Of a stretch of DNA of 64,000 nt, positions 1-8,863 are shown one piece after another. This stretch comes from Agrobacterium tumefaciens (GTDB lineage Bacteria; Pseudomonadota; Alphaproteobacteria; Rhizobiales; Rhizobiaceae), in NCBI RefSeq assembly GCF_013337285.1, contig NZ_SUPW01000003.1:310001-374000 (forward strand), written 5' to 3'. Positions within the stretch are counted from its first letter, which is position 1, and every line of letters starts with the position of its first letter. The position numbers were made by a program, and so were the translations under genes. The notes beneath the pieces were generated by a model. That model worked only from the letters and a program-made list of their open reading frames with translations, did no database searches and was not told where the DNA came from.

Positions 1-412
1 GCGTTTCGATGATCGTTGCAACGTCGTCGGTCGGCGGCGTGGCCGGACTTGCCGGACTGGCCTCCGCCTTCTTTTTCGGTGCCGTCGGGCTTGCGCTTTT
101 GCCGCCGGCATTGCCGCTTTCCAGTTCCTGGAAGCGGAATTCGTTATCTTCCTGCGCCTTGCGGATCGTTTCCTGCATCTGCAAAAGCTGGAAGCTCATT
201 TCTTCGATACGGCCGTTGAGCTGCCGGATCTGTTCTTCAAGCTGTTGAACCTTATAGGCTTCATTGGCCTGAACCCGCACAATCGGAGCTTGCTGAGAGT
301 TGATCGTGCCGAAGCTACCCCCCGCACCGAACAGCGGACCCGAAACGGCGATGCCGCTCAGACCGGTGCAGGCTGCAAGCCCCAGCATTCCCGCCACGAC
401 AAGTTTCTTCAT
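1..412 (-). CDS. cpoB: CpoB/YbgF, Tol-Pal associated periplasmic protein (5' part, runs off the window)
   Basis: The first 137 codons are visible; the gene continues past base 1. The product starts MKKLVVAGMLGLAA and has a signal peptide. A coiled-coil stretch follows at about residues 50-95 (alternating Glu/Gln/Leu), then an Ala/Pro/Lys linker. This is the N-terminal plan of CpoB, whose trimerising coiled coil is followed by TPRs, here outside the window. CpoB couples Tol-Pal to septal peptidoglycan synthesis in enterics. It is the usual last gene of the tol-pal cluster. A terminator-like hairpin separates it from pal, so it may have its own promoter. The ATG at 412 was chosen because the overlapping upstream ATG is followed directly by a stop. 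Confidence 0.85.
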   Translation of the reverse strand, partial: MKKLVVAGMLGLAACTGLSGIAVSGPLFGAGGSFGTINSQQAPIVRVQANEAYKVQQLEEQIRQLNGRIEEMSFQLLQMQETIRKAQEDNEFRFQELESGNAGGKSASPTAPKKKAEASPASPATPPTDDVATIIET

Positions 413-507
413 CTCATTCGTCCTGCCTTAACTGATTTGCACCGGAATGATGCAAGCCGGATTTTTTCCATATCAACCAAAAAAGCAACTTAACTTCGGC
501 CAAACTA

Positions 508-541
508 TGAAAAAAACGAAAGGCGGCCCGAAGACCGCCTT
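508..541 (-). terminator. Rho-independent terminator after pal
   Basis: On the minus strand an AAGGCGG/CCGCCTT stem (535-541 with 520-526) is followed by a T-rich run. It lies 30 bases beyond the pal stop codon and would separate pal from cpoB. Confidence 0.7.
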
Positions 542-570
542 CCATTCGAGATCACAATAACGTCAGGCAA

Positions 571-1101
571 TCACATGCCCGCGCCACCGAGAACCGTCAC
601 GGCGCGGCGGTTCTGCGACCAGCAGGAAATGTCGTCGCAAACTGCGACCGGCTTTTCCTTGCCGTAGGAGATCGTCTTCATGCGGTTTGCCGGAACGCCC
701 TGGGAAGCCAGGAAGTCACGGGTCGAAGCGGCACGACGGGCGCCGAGCGCCAGGTTGTATTCGCGCGTACCGCGTTCGTCGGCATGGCCTTCGACCGTGA
801 TCGCGTAGTTGGGGTAACGGGCAAGCCACTGTGCCTGGCGCTGCAGGGTCTGCTGCGCATCGGCGCGGATCGAGGTCGAGTCCGTATCGAAGAAGATGCG
901 GTCGCCGACATTGACCGTGAAGTCCTGCTGGGAGCCCGGCGTTGCGGAACCCGCGCCACCGAGACCGAGTTCACCGGCGTTGTTCGGCATGTTCTTCTTC
1001 GCGCAGCCTGCGAGAGCAAGCGCGAGAGTCATGGCGATAACAGCCGGGTTACGGGCCAGTTTCTGCATCGGGCTGAGTGCCGAAATGTTTGTACGGCTCA
1101 T
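571..1101 (-). CDS. pal: Peptidoglycan-associated lipoprotein Pal
   Basis: Pal is an outer-membrane lipoprotein that binds peptidoglycan and TolB and helps constrict the outer membrane at division. The 176-residue product has a hydrophobic signal ending in the lipobox LAGC, with Cys33 as the lipidated residue. An OmpA-like domain follows at about residues 65-170, with the phrases FFDTDS, VEGHADERGT and NLALGARRA typical of Pal. The ATG at 1101 has an AAGGAGA ribosome site just upstream; in-frame starts further upstream would put charged sequence before the signal peptide. It follows tolB on the same strand and is closed by its own terminator. Confidence 0.96.
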   Translation of the reverse strand: MSRTNISALSPMQKLARNPAVIAMTLALALAGCAKKNMPNNAGELGLGGAGSATPGSQQDFTVNVGDRIFFDTDSTSIRADAQQTLQRQAQWLARYPNYAITVEGHADERGTREYNLALGARRAASTRDFLASQGVPANRMKTISYGKEKPVAVCDDISCWSQNRRAVTVLGGAGM

Positions 1102-1269
1102 CGCCGGTCTCTCCTTGGAAATTTCAATAACGTTGCCAGACACTAACTGATCGCGGTTAATAGCCGGCAAACGCTTATGGTTAACAGAAAGGAAACGTCC
1201 CACTTTTTTGCTCCCTCACAACACTTTGCGGCAAGAAAGAGGCATTTTCCCGTGTGGCATGCGTAAAAC

Positions 1270-1300
1270 ATGACGGCGCCGGAGTTGCCGGCGCCGTCAT
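1270..1300 (-). terminator. 13-bp perfect hairpin between tolB and pal
   Basis: Arms ATGACGGCGCCGG and CCGGCGCCGTCAT are separated by five bases, 11 bases beyond the tolB stop. On the minus strand the stem is followed by TGTTTTACG, a short T-rich run. It may be a partial terminator or an mRNA-processing stem that sets Pal levels apart from TolB. Strand and function are inferred. Confidence 0.55.
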
Positions 1301-1311
1301 GGCAGTCAATA

Positions 1312-2619
1312 TCAGTCCAGAAGCGGCGACCATGCCGGGTCTGAAGCAAAGGTCGGCGTCTTGATGAGCTGTTCATTGTAGCCCGTCAGATCGATCGAAT
1401 AGAGCTGCGGGCCACCTGCACCAGCGTTCTGGCGGAAGAACATCAGCACGCGGCCATTCGGCGCCCAGGTGGGGCCTTCATTGTGGAAACCGCTGGTCAG
1501 AATGCGCTCACCCGAACCGTCGGTCTTCATCACACCGATCGAGAACTTGCCGCCCGACTGCTTGGTGAAGGCGATCAGATCGCCGCGCGGCGACCATACC
1601 GGGGTGGAATAAGAACCGTCGCCGAAAGAAAGGCGCTGCTGGCCGGAACCATCCGCATTCATCACGTAAATCTGCTGGCGGCCGCCACGGTCGCTTTCAA
1701 AGGCGACGCGCTGGCCGTCCGGCGAAAATGACGGCGCCGTATCGATCGCCGACGTGTTCGTCAGGCGGGTCGTGGTGCGCGAGCGCAGATCCATGGTGTA
1801 GATATTGGCGTTACCATCCTGCTGCAGGCTCATGATGACTTTCTGGCCATCCGGCGAAAAGCGCGGCGAGAACGTCATGCCGGGGAAGTTGCCGACCACT
1901 TCGCGCTGTCCGGTTTCCAGCTGCAGCAGGTAAACGCGCGGCTGCTGGCCTTCGAAGGACATGTAGGTCACTTCCTGGCGGTTCGGCGAGAAACGCGGCG
2001 TCAGAACGATGTCGTTCGAATTGGTGAGATTGCGAACGTTGAAACCGTCCTGATCCATGATCGACAGCTGGCGCTTGCGGGCCGTCTTCGGGCCGCTTTC
2101 GGAGACGAAAACCACGCGGGTGTCGAAATAACCCTTTTCACCGGTAATGCTCTCATAGATCGCATCCGCGATGATATGCGCGACACGCCGCCAGTTTTCC
2201 GGCTGGGTGAAGAATTGTTGGCCGGCCATCTGCTTATTTGCAAACGTGTCCCACAAACGGAACTCGGCACGTAGTCGGCCATCGCTTTCGCGCGTCACGC
2301 GGCCAGTCACAAGCGCCTGTGCATTGATGACTTTCCAGTCCTCGAAACGCGGCTGCTGATCCGGATTGGTGATCTTTTCGATGAAGGCGCTCTTGTTGAC
2401 CGGTTTGAACAGGCCTGAACGCTGCAAATCAGCCGCGATCACCGCGGAAACCTGCGCACCGATTCCATCTCCGGATATGAAATCGGTGATGGCGATGGGC
2501 AGAGGCTCGACGTTACCCTTGGTGAGGTTGAGTTCCACCAGCGCAAAAGCCGGTGCGGAGAAAACCGACATAAGGGCCGCGACAGCGAGCACCAGCCGGA
2601 TCGGCGAAAATATCTTCAT
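1312..2619 (-). CDS. tolB: Tol-Pal system beta-propeller protein TolB
   Basis: TolB is the periplasmic protein that shuttles between Pal and TolA. The 435-residue product has a cleavable signal peptide (about residues 1-26, ending in FAL), a TolB N-terminal domain to about residue 130, and a C-terminal beta-propeller. The propeller carries repeated FSPDGQ/WSPRGD/WAPNGR blade signatures (PD40 repeats). An in-frame ATG at 2643 overlaps the tolA stop (ATGA) and would add eight residues. The ATG at 2619 is preferred because it starts a clean signal peptide behind an AAAGG site. Translational coupling to tolA is likely with either start. Confidence 0.95.
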   Translation of the reverse strand: MKIFSPIRLVLAVAALMSVFSAPAFALVELNLTKGNVEPLPIAITDFISGDGIGAQVSAVIAADLQRSGLFKPVNKSAFIEKITNPDQQPRFEDWKVINAQALVTGRVTRESDGRLRAEFRLWDTFANKQMAGQQFFTQPENWRRVAHIIADAIYESITGEKGYFDTRVVFVSESGPKTARKRQLSIMDQDGFNVRNLTNSNDIVLTPRFSPNRQEVTYMSFEGQQPRVYLLQLETGQREVVGNFPGMTFSPRFSPDGQKVIMSLQQDGNANIYTMDLRSRTTTRLTNTSAIDTAPSFSPDGQRVAFESDRGGRQQIYVMNADGSGQQRLSFGDGSYSTPVWSPRGDLIAFTKQSGGKFSIGVMKTDGSGERILTSGFHNEGPTWAPNGRVLMFFRQNAGAGGPQLYSIDLTGYNEQLIKTPTFASDPAWSPLLD

Positions 2620-2639
2620 GTTGCCAGGCCTTTCAGCAT

Positions 2640-3809
2640 TCATAGCAATTCACTGGGATCGAAGTTCACAATGACTTCGTTCCACGCATCATATTTATCG
2701 GCAGGAAGGTTCGTGAACGGAGCAGAACGCATGATGGCGCGATAGGCTCCGCCGGAAAGAGCACGGCGCGTTCCTTCAGAACCACCCGTCGCCTCGATCT
2801 CGGGCCGACCGATGATCGTTCCATCACGATCGAGCTTCATGGTGACCCGAACGCGAACGTCCGAGGCATCCGCCATGCCGGGAATGATTTGCCAGTTTTT
2901 CTCGATCGCGCCACGCAGCGCATCCATTTCCGTCTGGCTGAGCGTCGAACCGCCCGTCGTCTTTTTACCGCCAAGCGACGCCGTCTGTGTCGACCGCTTC
3001 GCGCCGCCACCGGAGGGCGCCTGCTTGTTCAACAGGGCAGCAACATCGTCGGCGTTGAAATCACTTTCCTTGGATGAGGCGGATTTAGCCGTTTCCTGCT
3101 TCTTCTCGCCCGGCTTCTTGTCGGAAGGCTTGTCGGTGGACTTTGCCTGATCGGGCTTGGTCTCGGCCGGCTTTTCAGCCGGTTTCTGCTCGGCAGGCTT
3201 GGTTTCTGCCTGCTTCGGCTCTTCCGGCTTCGGCGGTTCGGGGCGGGAATTCGGGCGCGGCACGTTCTGCGGCACGGGAATCTCTGCCGGCTCCTGTGTG
3301 GCCGGCGGCGGTTCTTCCGCCTTGGTTTCCTGCGGCGGCGGTTCCGTCTTCGGCTGTGGCGTAATTTCCGGCTTGGTCTGCGGCAAGGCGGCCATTTCCT
3401 GCGGCTTCGGAGCCGAGGTTTCTTCCTTGACGATTTCCTTTACTTCATTCGCCTTGGTATCGACGACCGGCTGCGGCTTTTCCTGCTTGGGCGGAGCAGC
3501 GGCGGCCATATTGTCATTCGGCTTGGTCGTCGGCGTCGGCGGCGCTTCGATATCGGCCGTGTTATTGCCGATATTCTGGGCGTTTTCGATGATGTCAGGA
3601 CGTGTAGTCGGAACAGGAGCCGATTTTTCAGCTTTCGGCGCGTTCTTGTCGCCCTGCTGGATCTGCGTCAATTCCTCGATGGGCACCAGTTCCACCGGCA
3701 AGGCCTCGGCCTGCGACACGTCAAGGGGCTCCGGCGAGCCCAGGGAAACCAGGGCGAAAGCCAGAAGCGACGCATGCACGATCGCGGATGTGGTGATGCT
3801 GCCCTTCAT
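2640..3809 (-). CDS. tolA: TolA, cell-envelope integrity / TonB C-terminal protein
   Basis: TolA is the inner-membrane protein that spans the periplasm and contacts TolB/Pal, energised by TolQR. This 389-residue protein has one N-terminal membrane segment (about residues 8-24). A long central region rich in Pro, Lys, Glu, Gln and Thr follows (about 60-255), then a C-terminal TolA/TonB-like domain (about 290-389). The linker is Pro/Lys/Glu-based, unlike the Ala-rich helical linker of E. coli TolA. It sits nine bases after tolR and overlaps the upstream tolB start. Identity rests on position and architecture, since TolA sequences diverge widely. Confidence 0.9.
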   Translation of the reverse strand: MKGSITTSAIVHASLLAFALVSLGSPEPLDVSQAEALPVELVPIEELTQIQQGDKNAPKAEKSAPVPTTRPDIIENAQNIGNNTADIEAPPTPTTKPNDNMAAAAPPKQEKPQPVVDTKANEVKEIVKEETSAPKPQEMAALPQTKPEITPQPKTEPPPQETKAEEPPPATQEPAEIPVPQNVPRPNSRPEPPKPEEPKQAETKPAEQKPAEKPAETKPDQAKSTDKPSDKKPGEKKQETAKSASSKESDFNADDVAALLNKQAPSGGGAKRSTQTASLGGKKTTGGSTLSQTEMDALRGAIEKNWQIIPGMADASDVRVRVTMKLDRDGTIIGRPEIEATGGSEGTRRALSGGAYRAIMRSAPFTNLPADKYDAWNEVIVNFDPSELL

Positions 3810-3818
3810 CGTTTTACG

Positions 3819-4280
3819 TCAATTGTCCTGTTTCTGCTGGGTCACAAGGCCGATATTCTTAAAGCCCGCCGCCTGGATACGCGCCATCACATCGGCGACG
3901 ACGCCGTATGCAGCAACGGAATCCGCGCGCACGAAGATACGTTCGTTATAACCTGTCGTGGCGATTGCCTGCAGCTTGTCAGCCACCTCGGCAGCCTGGA
4001 TTTCGGTTTCCTGCAAATGGATCTGGCCATTGGCATTGACGGAAATCGTGATCGGCTGCGTGTCCGAATTCAGCGCATTGGCGGATGTCTGCGGCAGATC
4101 GATCGGTACGCCCACCGTCATCATCGGTGCCGCCACCATGAAGATGATGAGCAGCACGAGCATGACGTCGACCAGCGGCGTCACGTTGATCTCGCTGATC
4201 GCGCCGCCTTTGCGCCGTCCGCCGCGCCCACCCCGGCGTCCACCGGAACCGCCACCGCTGCCACCTGCTGACATACCCAT
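3819..4280 (-). CDS. tolR: TolR, proton-channel subunit of the Tol system
   Basis: TolR forms, with TolQ, the proton-motive-force-driven motor that energises TolA. The 153-residue protein starts with an unusual Gly/Arg/Ser-rich tail of about 25 residues. Next comes the ExbD/TolR membrane helix (about residues 34-54) with the conserved Asp38 in the phrase TPLVDVMLVLL, the proton-binding residue of the family. A periplasmic ExbD-like domain follows. It lies between tolQ and tolA, with 61 and nine bases of spacing. The Gly-rich tail is the only oddity. Confidence 0.95.
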   Translation of the reverse strand: MGMSAGGSGGGSGGRRGGRGGRRKGGAISEINVTPLVDVMLVLLIIFMVAAPMMTVGVPIDLPQTSANALNSDTQPITISVNANGQIHLQETEIQAAEVADKLQAIATTGYNERIFVRADSVAAYGVVADVMARIQAAGFKNIGLVTQQKQDN

Positions 4281-4341
4281 ACTATTTACTCCATTTTGCC
4301 TTGCGGCAAATTACTGCACGGCATGCAAGTTGCGCGGCCGC

Positions 4342-5061
4342 TTACTGGGCGGCCTGCCGTGTCTGAAGTTTTTCATCGATCTGGCGCGACAGGATCGCGG
4401 AGAACTCGTCGGCGAAACCTTCCATGCGGGCGGAAAGCTTGTGCGCATCGGCCGTGAACTTGTTATAGGCGATAACCGCCGGAATAGCCGCGACAAGGCC
4501 GATGGCCGTTGCCAGAAGCGCTTCAGCGATACCTGGCGCCACAACCGCAAGGTTGGTGGACTTCGAACCGGCAATCGCCTGGAACGAGGTCATGATACCC
4601 ACGACCGTACCGAAGAGGCCGATGAAAGGACCGGCCGAACCAATGGTCGCCAGCGAACCGAGGCGGGCCTCATATTGTTCGCCTTCACGCGCAATCGTCA
4701 CGTCCATTGCCCGATCGATGCGCATCTGCAGACCGATGGGCGAACGTGCGCCGCGTTCGAATGATTTTTTCCATTCCCGCATGGCGGAAACGAAAATTGC
4801 CGCAAGACCGCCATTCTGGCGTTCCGCCAGTGTGCGATAAAGCTCCTCAAGCGACTGGCCCGACCAGAACACCTGTTCGAACTGGTCGAACTGGCGCTTT
4901 GCCTTGCCGAAGCTCACATATTTGTCGAAGACGATCGCCCACGTCCAGACCGAGGCGGCGATCAGTCCGATCATCACGAGCTTCACGATGAGGCCCGCCT
5001 GCATAAACAGTGCCCAGAGACTTACATCGTGCGTCGCCGCTGCCAAACCTGCCTGTTCCAT
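4342..5061 (-). CDS. tolQ: TolQ, MotA/TolQ/ExbB proton-channel protein
   Basis: TolQ is the multi-spanning subunit of the TolQR motor. The product is 239 residues, standard for the family. It has a first membrane helix at about residues 17-40, a cytoplasmic loop with a conserved Arg/Glu-rich stretch, and two further helices in the C-terminal half. The latter contain GSAGPFIGLFGTVVGIM, a hallmark of TolQ/ExbB. ATG 5061 was chosen because it places MEQAGLAAATHDVS before helix 1, as in other TolQ proteins. The 261-base gap to ybgC suggests the tolQRAB promoter lies there, although no clear -35/-10 pair stood out. Confidence 0.95.
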   Translation of the reverse strand: MEQAGLAAATHDVSLWALFMQAGLIVKLVMIGLIAASVWTWAIVFDKYVSFGKAKRQFDQFEQVFWSGQSLEELYRTLAERQNGGLAAIFVSAMREWKKSFERGARSPIGLQMRIDRAMDVTIAREGEQYEARLGSLATIGSAGPFIGLFGTVVGIMTSFQAIAGSKSTNLAVVAPGIAEALLATAIGLVAAIPAVIAYNKFTADAHKLSARMEGFADEFSAILSRQIDEKLQTRQAAQ

Positions 5062-5322
5062 AAATATCCAATCCCCGAATCCAAACGCCCGGTACGGGAC
5101 CGGGCGATTCAAACGCGTGTTAACGCTCGAAGTCATGCGGCCGCAGCCGTCAACCCCTTTGCCATACCCCGATACTTGCCAGTAAGCCTTACTTGCCAAT
5201 AAATTTGGTGAAAGGAAGGCGTGCGCCGCACAAATGCCAGTTGCTAAAGTAAGACACCATTATGGTTAAAGGAGTGTTACAACCGCGCCACGCTGCATGG
5301 ATTTACTGGACCGGCCCCTCAA

Positions 5323-5763
5323 TTACTTCAGGAATTTTTCCGCCACCGTCTCCGGAAGACGCCTTGGCCGGCCATTGGCATTGATGACGGCGATGATGAC
5401 CTTGGCCGCAACAAGCAATGTTTCGCCACGCCGGATTTCCTGATTGAGCACCATTTTCGCGCCACCGGCCTTTTCAGTCACGGTGGTGATCGTCAGCACA
5501 TCATCCATACGCGCCGGGGTCTTGAAATCGATCTCCATTCGATGAACGACGAAGACCAGACCTTCCTCGTCAGCGGTCAGCAGCGTGCTTTGCTCACAAC
5601 CGAGGCAACGCAGGTAATCGGTGCGTCCGCGCTCGAGGAAATGCAGATAACGCGCATGATAAACGAGACCGGAGAAATCCGTGTCCTCATAATAGACCCG
5701 CTGCGTCAGGCGGTGCCCATGTTCGATGAGTTCGCCGGAAAGCGAAACCACAAGCTCGCTCAT
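5323..5763 (-). CDS. ybgC: YbgC-type acyl-CoA thioesterase of the Tol-Pal cluster
   Basis: This is a hot-dog-fold thioesterase of the 4-hydroxybenzoyl-CoA family, 146 residues, usual length. The N-terminal signature YYEDTDFSGLVYHARYLHF contains the catalytic Asp (residue 29) and the Tyr-His pair (35-36). YbgC hydrolyses short-chain acyl-CoAs in vitro and is linked to phospholipid metabolism; its exact role in the Tol system is unsettled. The start overlaps the stop of the upstream Nudix gene by four bases (ATGA), implying translational coupling with the Nudix pair rather than with tolQ. Confidence 0.92.
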   Translation of the reverse strand: MSELVVSLSGELIEHGHRLTQRVYYEDTDFSGLVYHARYLHFLERGRTDYLRCLGCEQSTLLTADEEGLVFVVHRMEIDFKTPARMDDVLTITTVTEKAGGAKMVLNQEIRRGETLLVAAKVIIAVINANGRPRRLPETVAEKFLK

Positions 5764-6296
5764 AATGTCTCCCTGGTAAATTCGTCCGTGTCGATATCGC
5801 CTTCGCGGACAATAAGATGCTCGTGGCGCGGCGGCAGCCCCTCGATACGTTCTGCGATAAACCGGGGTCGGAGATCATTTTCCAGCAAGGCGGCGGGCTT
5901 GGCGGCAAACCAGCGGAACTCCACTTCGACGCCATCCAGCACCCGATGCACGATGTCGCTCCCGTGGAACGGCAAAGGCTGGGGAAGCGAAATCAGATAA
6001 TAAAATCCCAGCTCATGCGCTGCGTAATCACCATAGGTGAAAAAATTCTCGACGGACCACAAAAGACGCTCGACTGAACAGTCCCGCTCAAGTTCCTCGC
6101 CGATTTCGCGGATGATGGTTTCTTGCGAGCTTTCGCCGATTTCCGCCCGTCCGCCCGGCAAGGCCCAATAGCTGTCGCCAGCACCGCGCTGAACGAGAAC
6201 ATGATCATTCTGGAAAATCAGTGCCGCCACGCGCATGCTGAAAAGCTGCGGCTTCCGGTCCAGCCGGATCATGTGGCGTTCAGAGGCAGAAGTCAT
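5760..6296 (-). CDS. Nudix hydrolase (downstream copy of a tandem pair)
   Basis: This is a 178-residue Nudix-family hydrolase. The Nudix box spans about residues 49-71, with G-x5-E, REIGEEL and the metal-binding glutamates present. Such enzymes cleave nucleoside diphosphates linked to another moiety, but the substrate cannot be read from sequence. It shares a layout with the neighbouring upstream gene: MRVA entry, Nudix box, a VENFF motif, HELGFYYL and a D-I-I/V-HRV stretch. The two are therefore a local duplication. Start and stop codons overlap by four bases on both sides, so the pair and ybgC are probably one translationally coupled unit. Confidence 0.88.
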   Translation of the reverse strand: MTSASERHMIRLDRKPQLFSMRVAALIFQNDHVLVQRGAGDSYWALPGGRAEIGESSQETIIREIGEELERDCSVERLLWSVENFFTYGDYAAHELGFYYLISLPQPLPFHGSDIVHRVLDGVEVEFRWFAAKPAALLENDLRPRFIAERIEGLPPRHEHLIVREGDIDTDEFTRETL

Positions 6297-6820
6297 TTGT
6301 CATCCAGATCGCCGTCATGCCAGACGAGATGTCTCGTGGTCTGCGGCAGGTGCTCGATTTCGTCGGCGATGAAATAGGGCGGAATATCGAGTTCCGTCAA
6401 TGCCTCACGGGTTGCCGCGACCCAGCGGAATTCCAGTTCATTGTCGCCATCCTGAACGCGGTGAATAATGTCGGTCGGATGAAAGGCCAGTGTCTCCGGC
6501 AGTTCCATCAGGTAATAAAAACCGAGTTCGTGCCAGTCCCTGCCTTCATAATGGAAGAAATTCTCAACCGCCCAGAGAAGCCGCCCGACCTTGGCCTCGA
6601 CGCCTAGCTCTTCAACCATTTCGCGCGCAAGCGTTTCGTCAGAACGCTCGCCCATCTCGGCACGACCACCCGGAAAGGTCCAGAATTTTTCGTGCGATGC
6701 GCGATGCACCAGCACATGGCCATCGCGAAACGCAAGTCCCGCAACGCGCATCTGGAAGATGCGCTTCGGCTTGAACTTCATGCGGATGCGGGTGTCTTGG
6801 CTTTTGCTGTCATGCGTCAT
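6293..6820 (-). CDS. Nudix hydrolase (upstream copy of a tandem pair)
   Basis: This 175-residue Nudix hydrolase has an intact box at about residues 51-72 (GGRAEMGE, then REMVEEL). It resembles the downstream neighbour across its whole length, pointing to an old tandem duplication. The ATG at 6820 was chosen because it begins MTHDSKSQ and sits exactly on the TAATG junction with the frame-restored end of the upstream DinB gene. An internal ATG 13 codons later is possible. Substrate unknown; a house-cleaning role on oxidised or noncanonical nucleotides is a family-level guess only. Confidence 0.85.
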   Translation of the reverse strand: MTHDSKSQDTRIRMKFKPKRIFQMRVAGLAFRDGHVLVHRASHEKFWTFPGGRAEMGERSDETLAREMVEELGVEAKVGRLLWAVENFFHYEGRDWHELGFYYLMELPETLAFHPTDIIHRVQDGDNELEFRWVAATREALTELDIPPYFIADEIEHLPQTTRHLVWHDGDLDDK

Positions 6821-6866
6821 TATCTGGACCTGCCGGCTGGAAACATCAAATCGGTTTCCGTCCATC

Positions 6867-7388
6867 CTAACGCATCCATTTCGTCTTTTCTTGCCTTCGC
6901 ATCGTCTCCCACAATGAATTCGTCGAGCTGAGGCGGTTTGATCCCAACATCGCATGCGCCTGTCCACGATGATGCGTCTGGTGCTGAAAAAGATGAGAGA
7001 GGACATCATCGCACCGATCCTGCTGGATGCGTGCGCCACGATGGATATTAACGGAGGTGGCGAGGCCGTCTTCATCCAAACCATCGACAAATGCGATCAG
7101 CGTTTCATCAAGCTCCGCCTGGGCAATACGCAGTTCCGCCACCGTGGCGAAGGGCTCCACTTGCGCAAAGGCGGCCGGACCGAGCATCCCGCCTTGCAGG
7201 GCATCGATATAAAAGCGGTCTACGATGTAGATGTGGTTCAGCGTTGCCCTCAGCGTCGGGAAGAAACTGACACGGGGTGCGATCAACGCTTCCTGCGAAA
7301 GTCCGAAGCAAGCCTGATGAAGCCGGAAATTGGCCAGCCGGTTGTTACGTGCGAGTTTGCAGAAAACCCGCAGCGGATCGTAAGCCAT
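6867..7388 (-). CDS. DinB/YfiT-family metalloprotein, apparent frameshift near the 3' end
   Basis: This four-helix-bundle DinB-superfamily protein reads 173 residues as written. The expected metal ligands are present: His52 and the HQTHHRGQAH cluster at residues 136-144. The family includes thiol-dependent transferases and damage-inducible proteins; this member's substrate is unknown. The last 25 residues look non-native. Shifting one base at about 6944-6950 gives IKPPQLDEFIVGDD and a sensible tail ending in TAA at 6820-6822. That TAA overlaps the next gene's ATG as TAATG, and PPQLDEF is typical of DinB tails. A one-base indel or sequencing error is therefore likely. The restored gene would span 6820-7388. 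Confidence 0.8.
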   Translation of the reverse strand: MAYDPLRVFCKLARNNRLANFRLHQACFGLSQEALIAPRVSFFPTLRATLNHIYIVDRFYIDALQGGMLGPAAFAQVEPFATVAELRIAQAELDETLIAFVDGLDEDGLATSVNIHRGARIQQDRCDDVLSHLFQHQTHHRGQAHAMLGSNRLSSTNSLWETMRRQEKTKWMR

Positions 7389-7456
7389 CAGCGTCCCTCC
7401 CTTGTCGCCGATTGACGGCGTCCTTCAATCGCCCCGCTCAAGCTCCGATCGGCTTT

Positions 7457-7642
7457 TCAGAACCTTTGCGCCGTCTTCCTGCTCGATAAAAAAGCGGGCT
7501 CGTCCTTGCTCGCCTTCCGCTTGATCCTGGAGCCGGCGATTACGCGCTCGACGTCATCAGTGAAGGTCTCGACAATCTTACCTTCGCCTGTCCCACGGCC
7601 CCAGTTCCAACGAACTGTCGTTCCTATGCGAAATGCCGACAT
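7457..7642 (-). CDS. Hypervirulence-associated Tudor-like (DUF2945) protein, apparent frameshift
   Basis: A small protein starting MSAFRIGTTVRWNWG with GTGEGKIVE and DDVERVIAGS, matching the DUF2945/HVA Tudor-like family, in which DEPAY-[FL]-I-E-Q-E-DG normally follows. Here the frame breaks after DEPAF. One extra T in the run of six complementary to 7489-7494 would give IEQEDGAKVLKSRSEL and a stop at 7425-7427. The gene as written ends early at 7457 with an unrelated tail. ATG 7642 is chosen over upstream in-frame starts because it matches family N-termini. Function unknown. Confidence 0.65.
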   Translation of the reverse strand: MSAFRIGTTVRWNWGRGTGEGKIVETFTDDVERVIAGSRIKRKASKDEPAFLSSRKTAQRF

Positions 7643-7694
7643 AATCATCTCCTTACCAAAGACGATCAAATGCCGGCATGCCGGGCTTGTTCCC

Positions 7695-8735
7695 TCAATC
7701 GTCTTCCAGCGTCAGCCGGAACTGCGCGGCCTCGAGATCCTTCGGCGGCTGCATGCCGAGATGTTTCCAGGCGGTTGCGGTCAGAATGCGCCCGCGCGGT
7801 GTGCGCTGGATGAAACCCTGCTGGATCATATAGGGCTCGATGATGTCCTCGATGGCATCGCGCGGCTCAGAAAGGCCAGCTGCGATAGTTTCGATGCCGA
7901 CCGGGCCGCCGCCGAAATTGACGGCGATCATGGTCAGATACCGCATGTCCAGCTGGTCGAGGCCCATATTGTCAACCAGCAACCGCGTCAAAGCCTCGTC
8001 GGCAATCTCGCGTGTCACAGCTTCTGCCCGCGCCACCTCGGCGAAATCGCGCACGCGGCGCAAAAGCCGACCGGCAATGCGCGGCGTACCCCGCGCGCGC
8101 CTTGCGATCTCCCGCGCACCGCCATCGGTCATATTGAGCCCCATCAGCCGCGCGCCACGCCGGACGATCAATTCCAGCTCATCGACCGTGTAGAAGGCGA
8201 GCCGGACGGGAATGCCGAAACGATCGCGAAGCGGTGTCGTCAGCAGGCCGAGGCGGGTCGTGGCCGCGACAAGGGTGAATTTGGACAGATCGATCTTCAC
8301 CGAGCGCGCCGCCGGCCCCTCGCCGATGATGAGGTCGAGCTGGAAATCCTCCATGGCCGGATAGAGGATTTCCTCCACAGCAGGGTTTAGACGGTGGATT
8401 TCATCGATGAAAAGAACGTCGCGCTCCTCGAGATTGGTGAGAAGTGCGGCAAGATCGCCTGCCTTGGCAATGACCGGCCCTGACGTGGACTTGAAGTTGA
8501 CGCCAAGCTCCTTGGCCATGATCTGCGCCAGCGTCGTCTTGCCGAGACCGGGAGGGCCGACGAACAGCACGTGATCGAGCGCCTCGCCCCGGTTCTTGGC
8601 GGCTTCAATAAATACCTTGAGATTGGCGCGGGCTTCTGCCTGGCCGGTAAAATCGTCCAGCGACTGCGGACGCAGGGTGGTGTCGATATCCTCACCGCGC
8701 TTTTCCGGGGTAATCAGTCTCTCCGCATCGCTCAT
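7695..8735 (-). CDS. ruvB: Holliday junction branch-migration ATPase RuvB
   Basis: RuvB is the hexameric AAA+ motor that drives branch migration of Holliday junctions together with RuvA. At 346 residues it has the normal length. Walker A is GPPGLGKTT (about 60-68) and Walker B is [10 protein letters not shown] (about 108-117). ARPGTPR-like sensor sequences and a C-terminal winged helix (RTPRGRILT) are also present. It is the last gene of ruvC-ruvA-ruvB, all on the minus strand. A gap of 128 bases precedes it, so an additional internal promoter is possible. Confidence 0.98.
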   Translation of the reverse strand: MSDAERLITPEKRGEDIDTTLRPQSLDDFTGQAEARANLKVFIEAAKNRGEALDHVLFVGPPGLGKTTLAQIMAKELGVNFKSTSGPVIAKAGDLAALLTNLEERDVLFIDEIHRLNPAVEEILYPAMEDFQLDLIIGEGPAARSVKIDLSKFTLVAATTRLGLLTTPLRDRFGIPVRLAFYTVDELELIVRRGARLMGLNMTDGGAREIARRARGTPRIAGRLLRRVRDFAEVARAEAVTREIADEALTRLLVDNMGLDQLDMRYLTMIAVNFGGGPVGIETIAAGLSEPRDAIEDIIEPYMIQQGFIQRTPRGRILTATAWKHLGMQPPKDLEAAQFRLTLEDD

Positions 8736-8863
8736 TCAGGGCATTCCGTTGTTATAGCCGAATTCATCAGGTAACCGCCGCCGCTATATCATGAGTATCG
8801 CAACAAGGCGCTTCACGAAATTCAGGATAGGCCTGGGCTACACGCCCGCTTGCCAAGCCGTTC

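Noticed and set aside
3157-3951. Open frame antisense to tolA
   Set aside because: It arises from the repetitive Pro/Lys/Glu codons of tolA. Its product is low-complexity Ser/Gly/Ala without family features.
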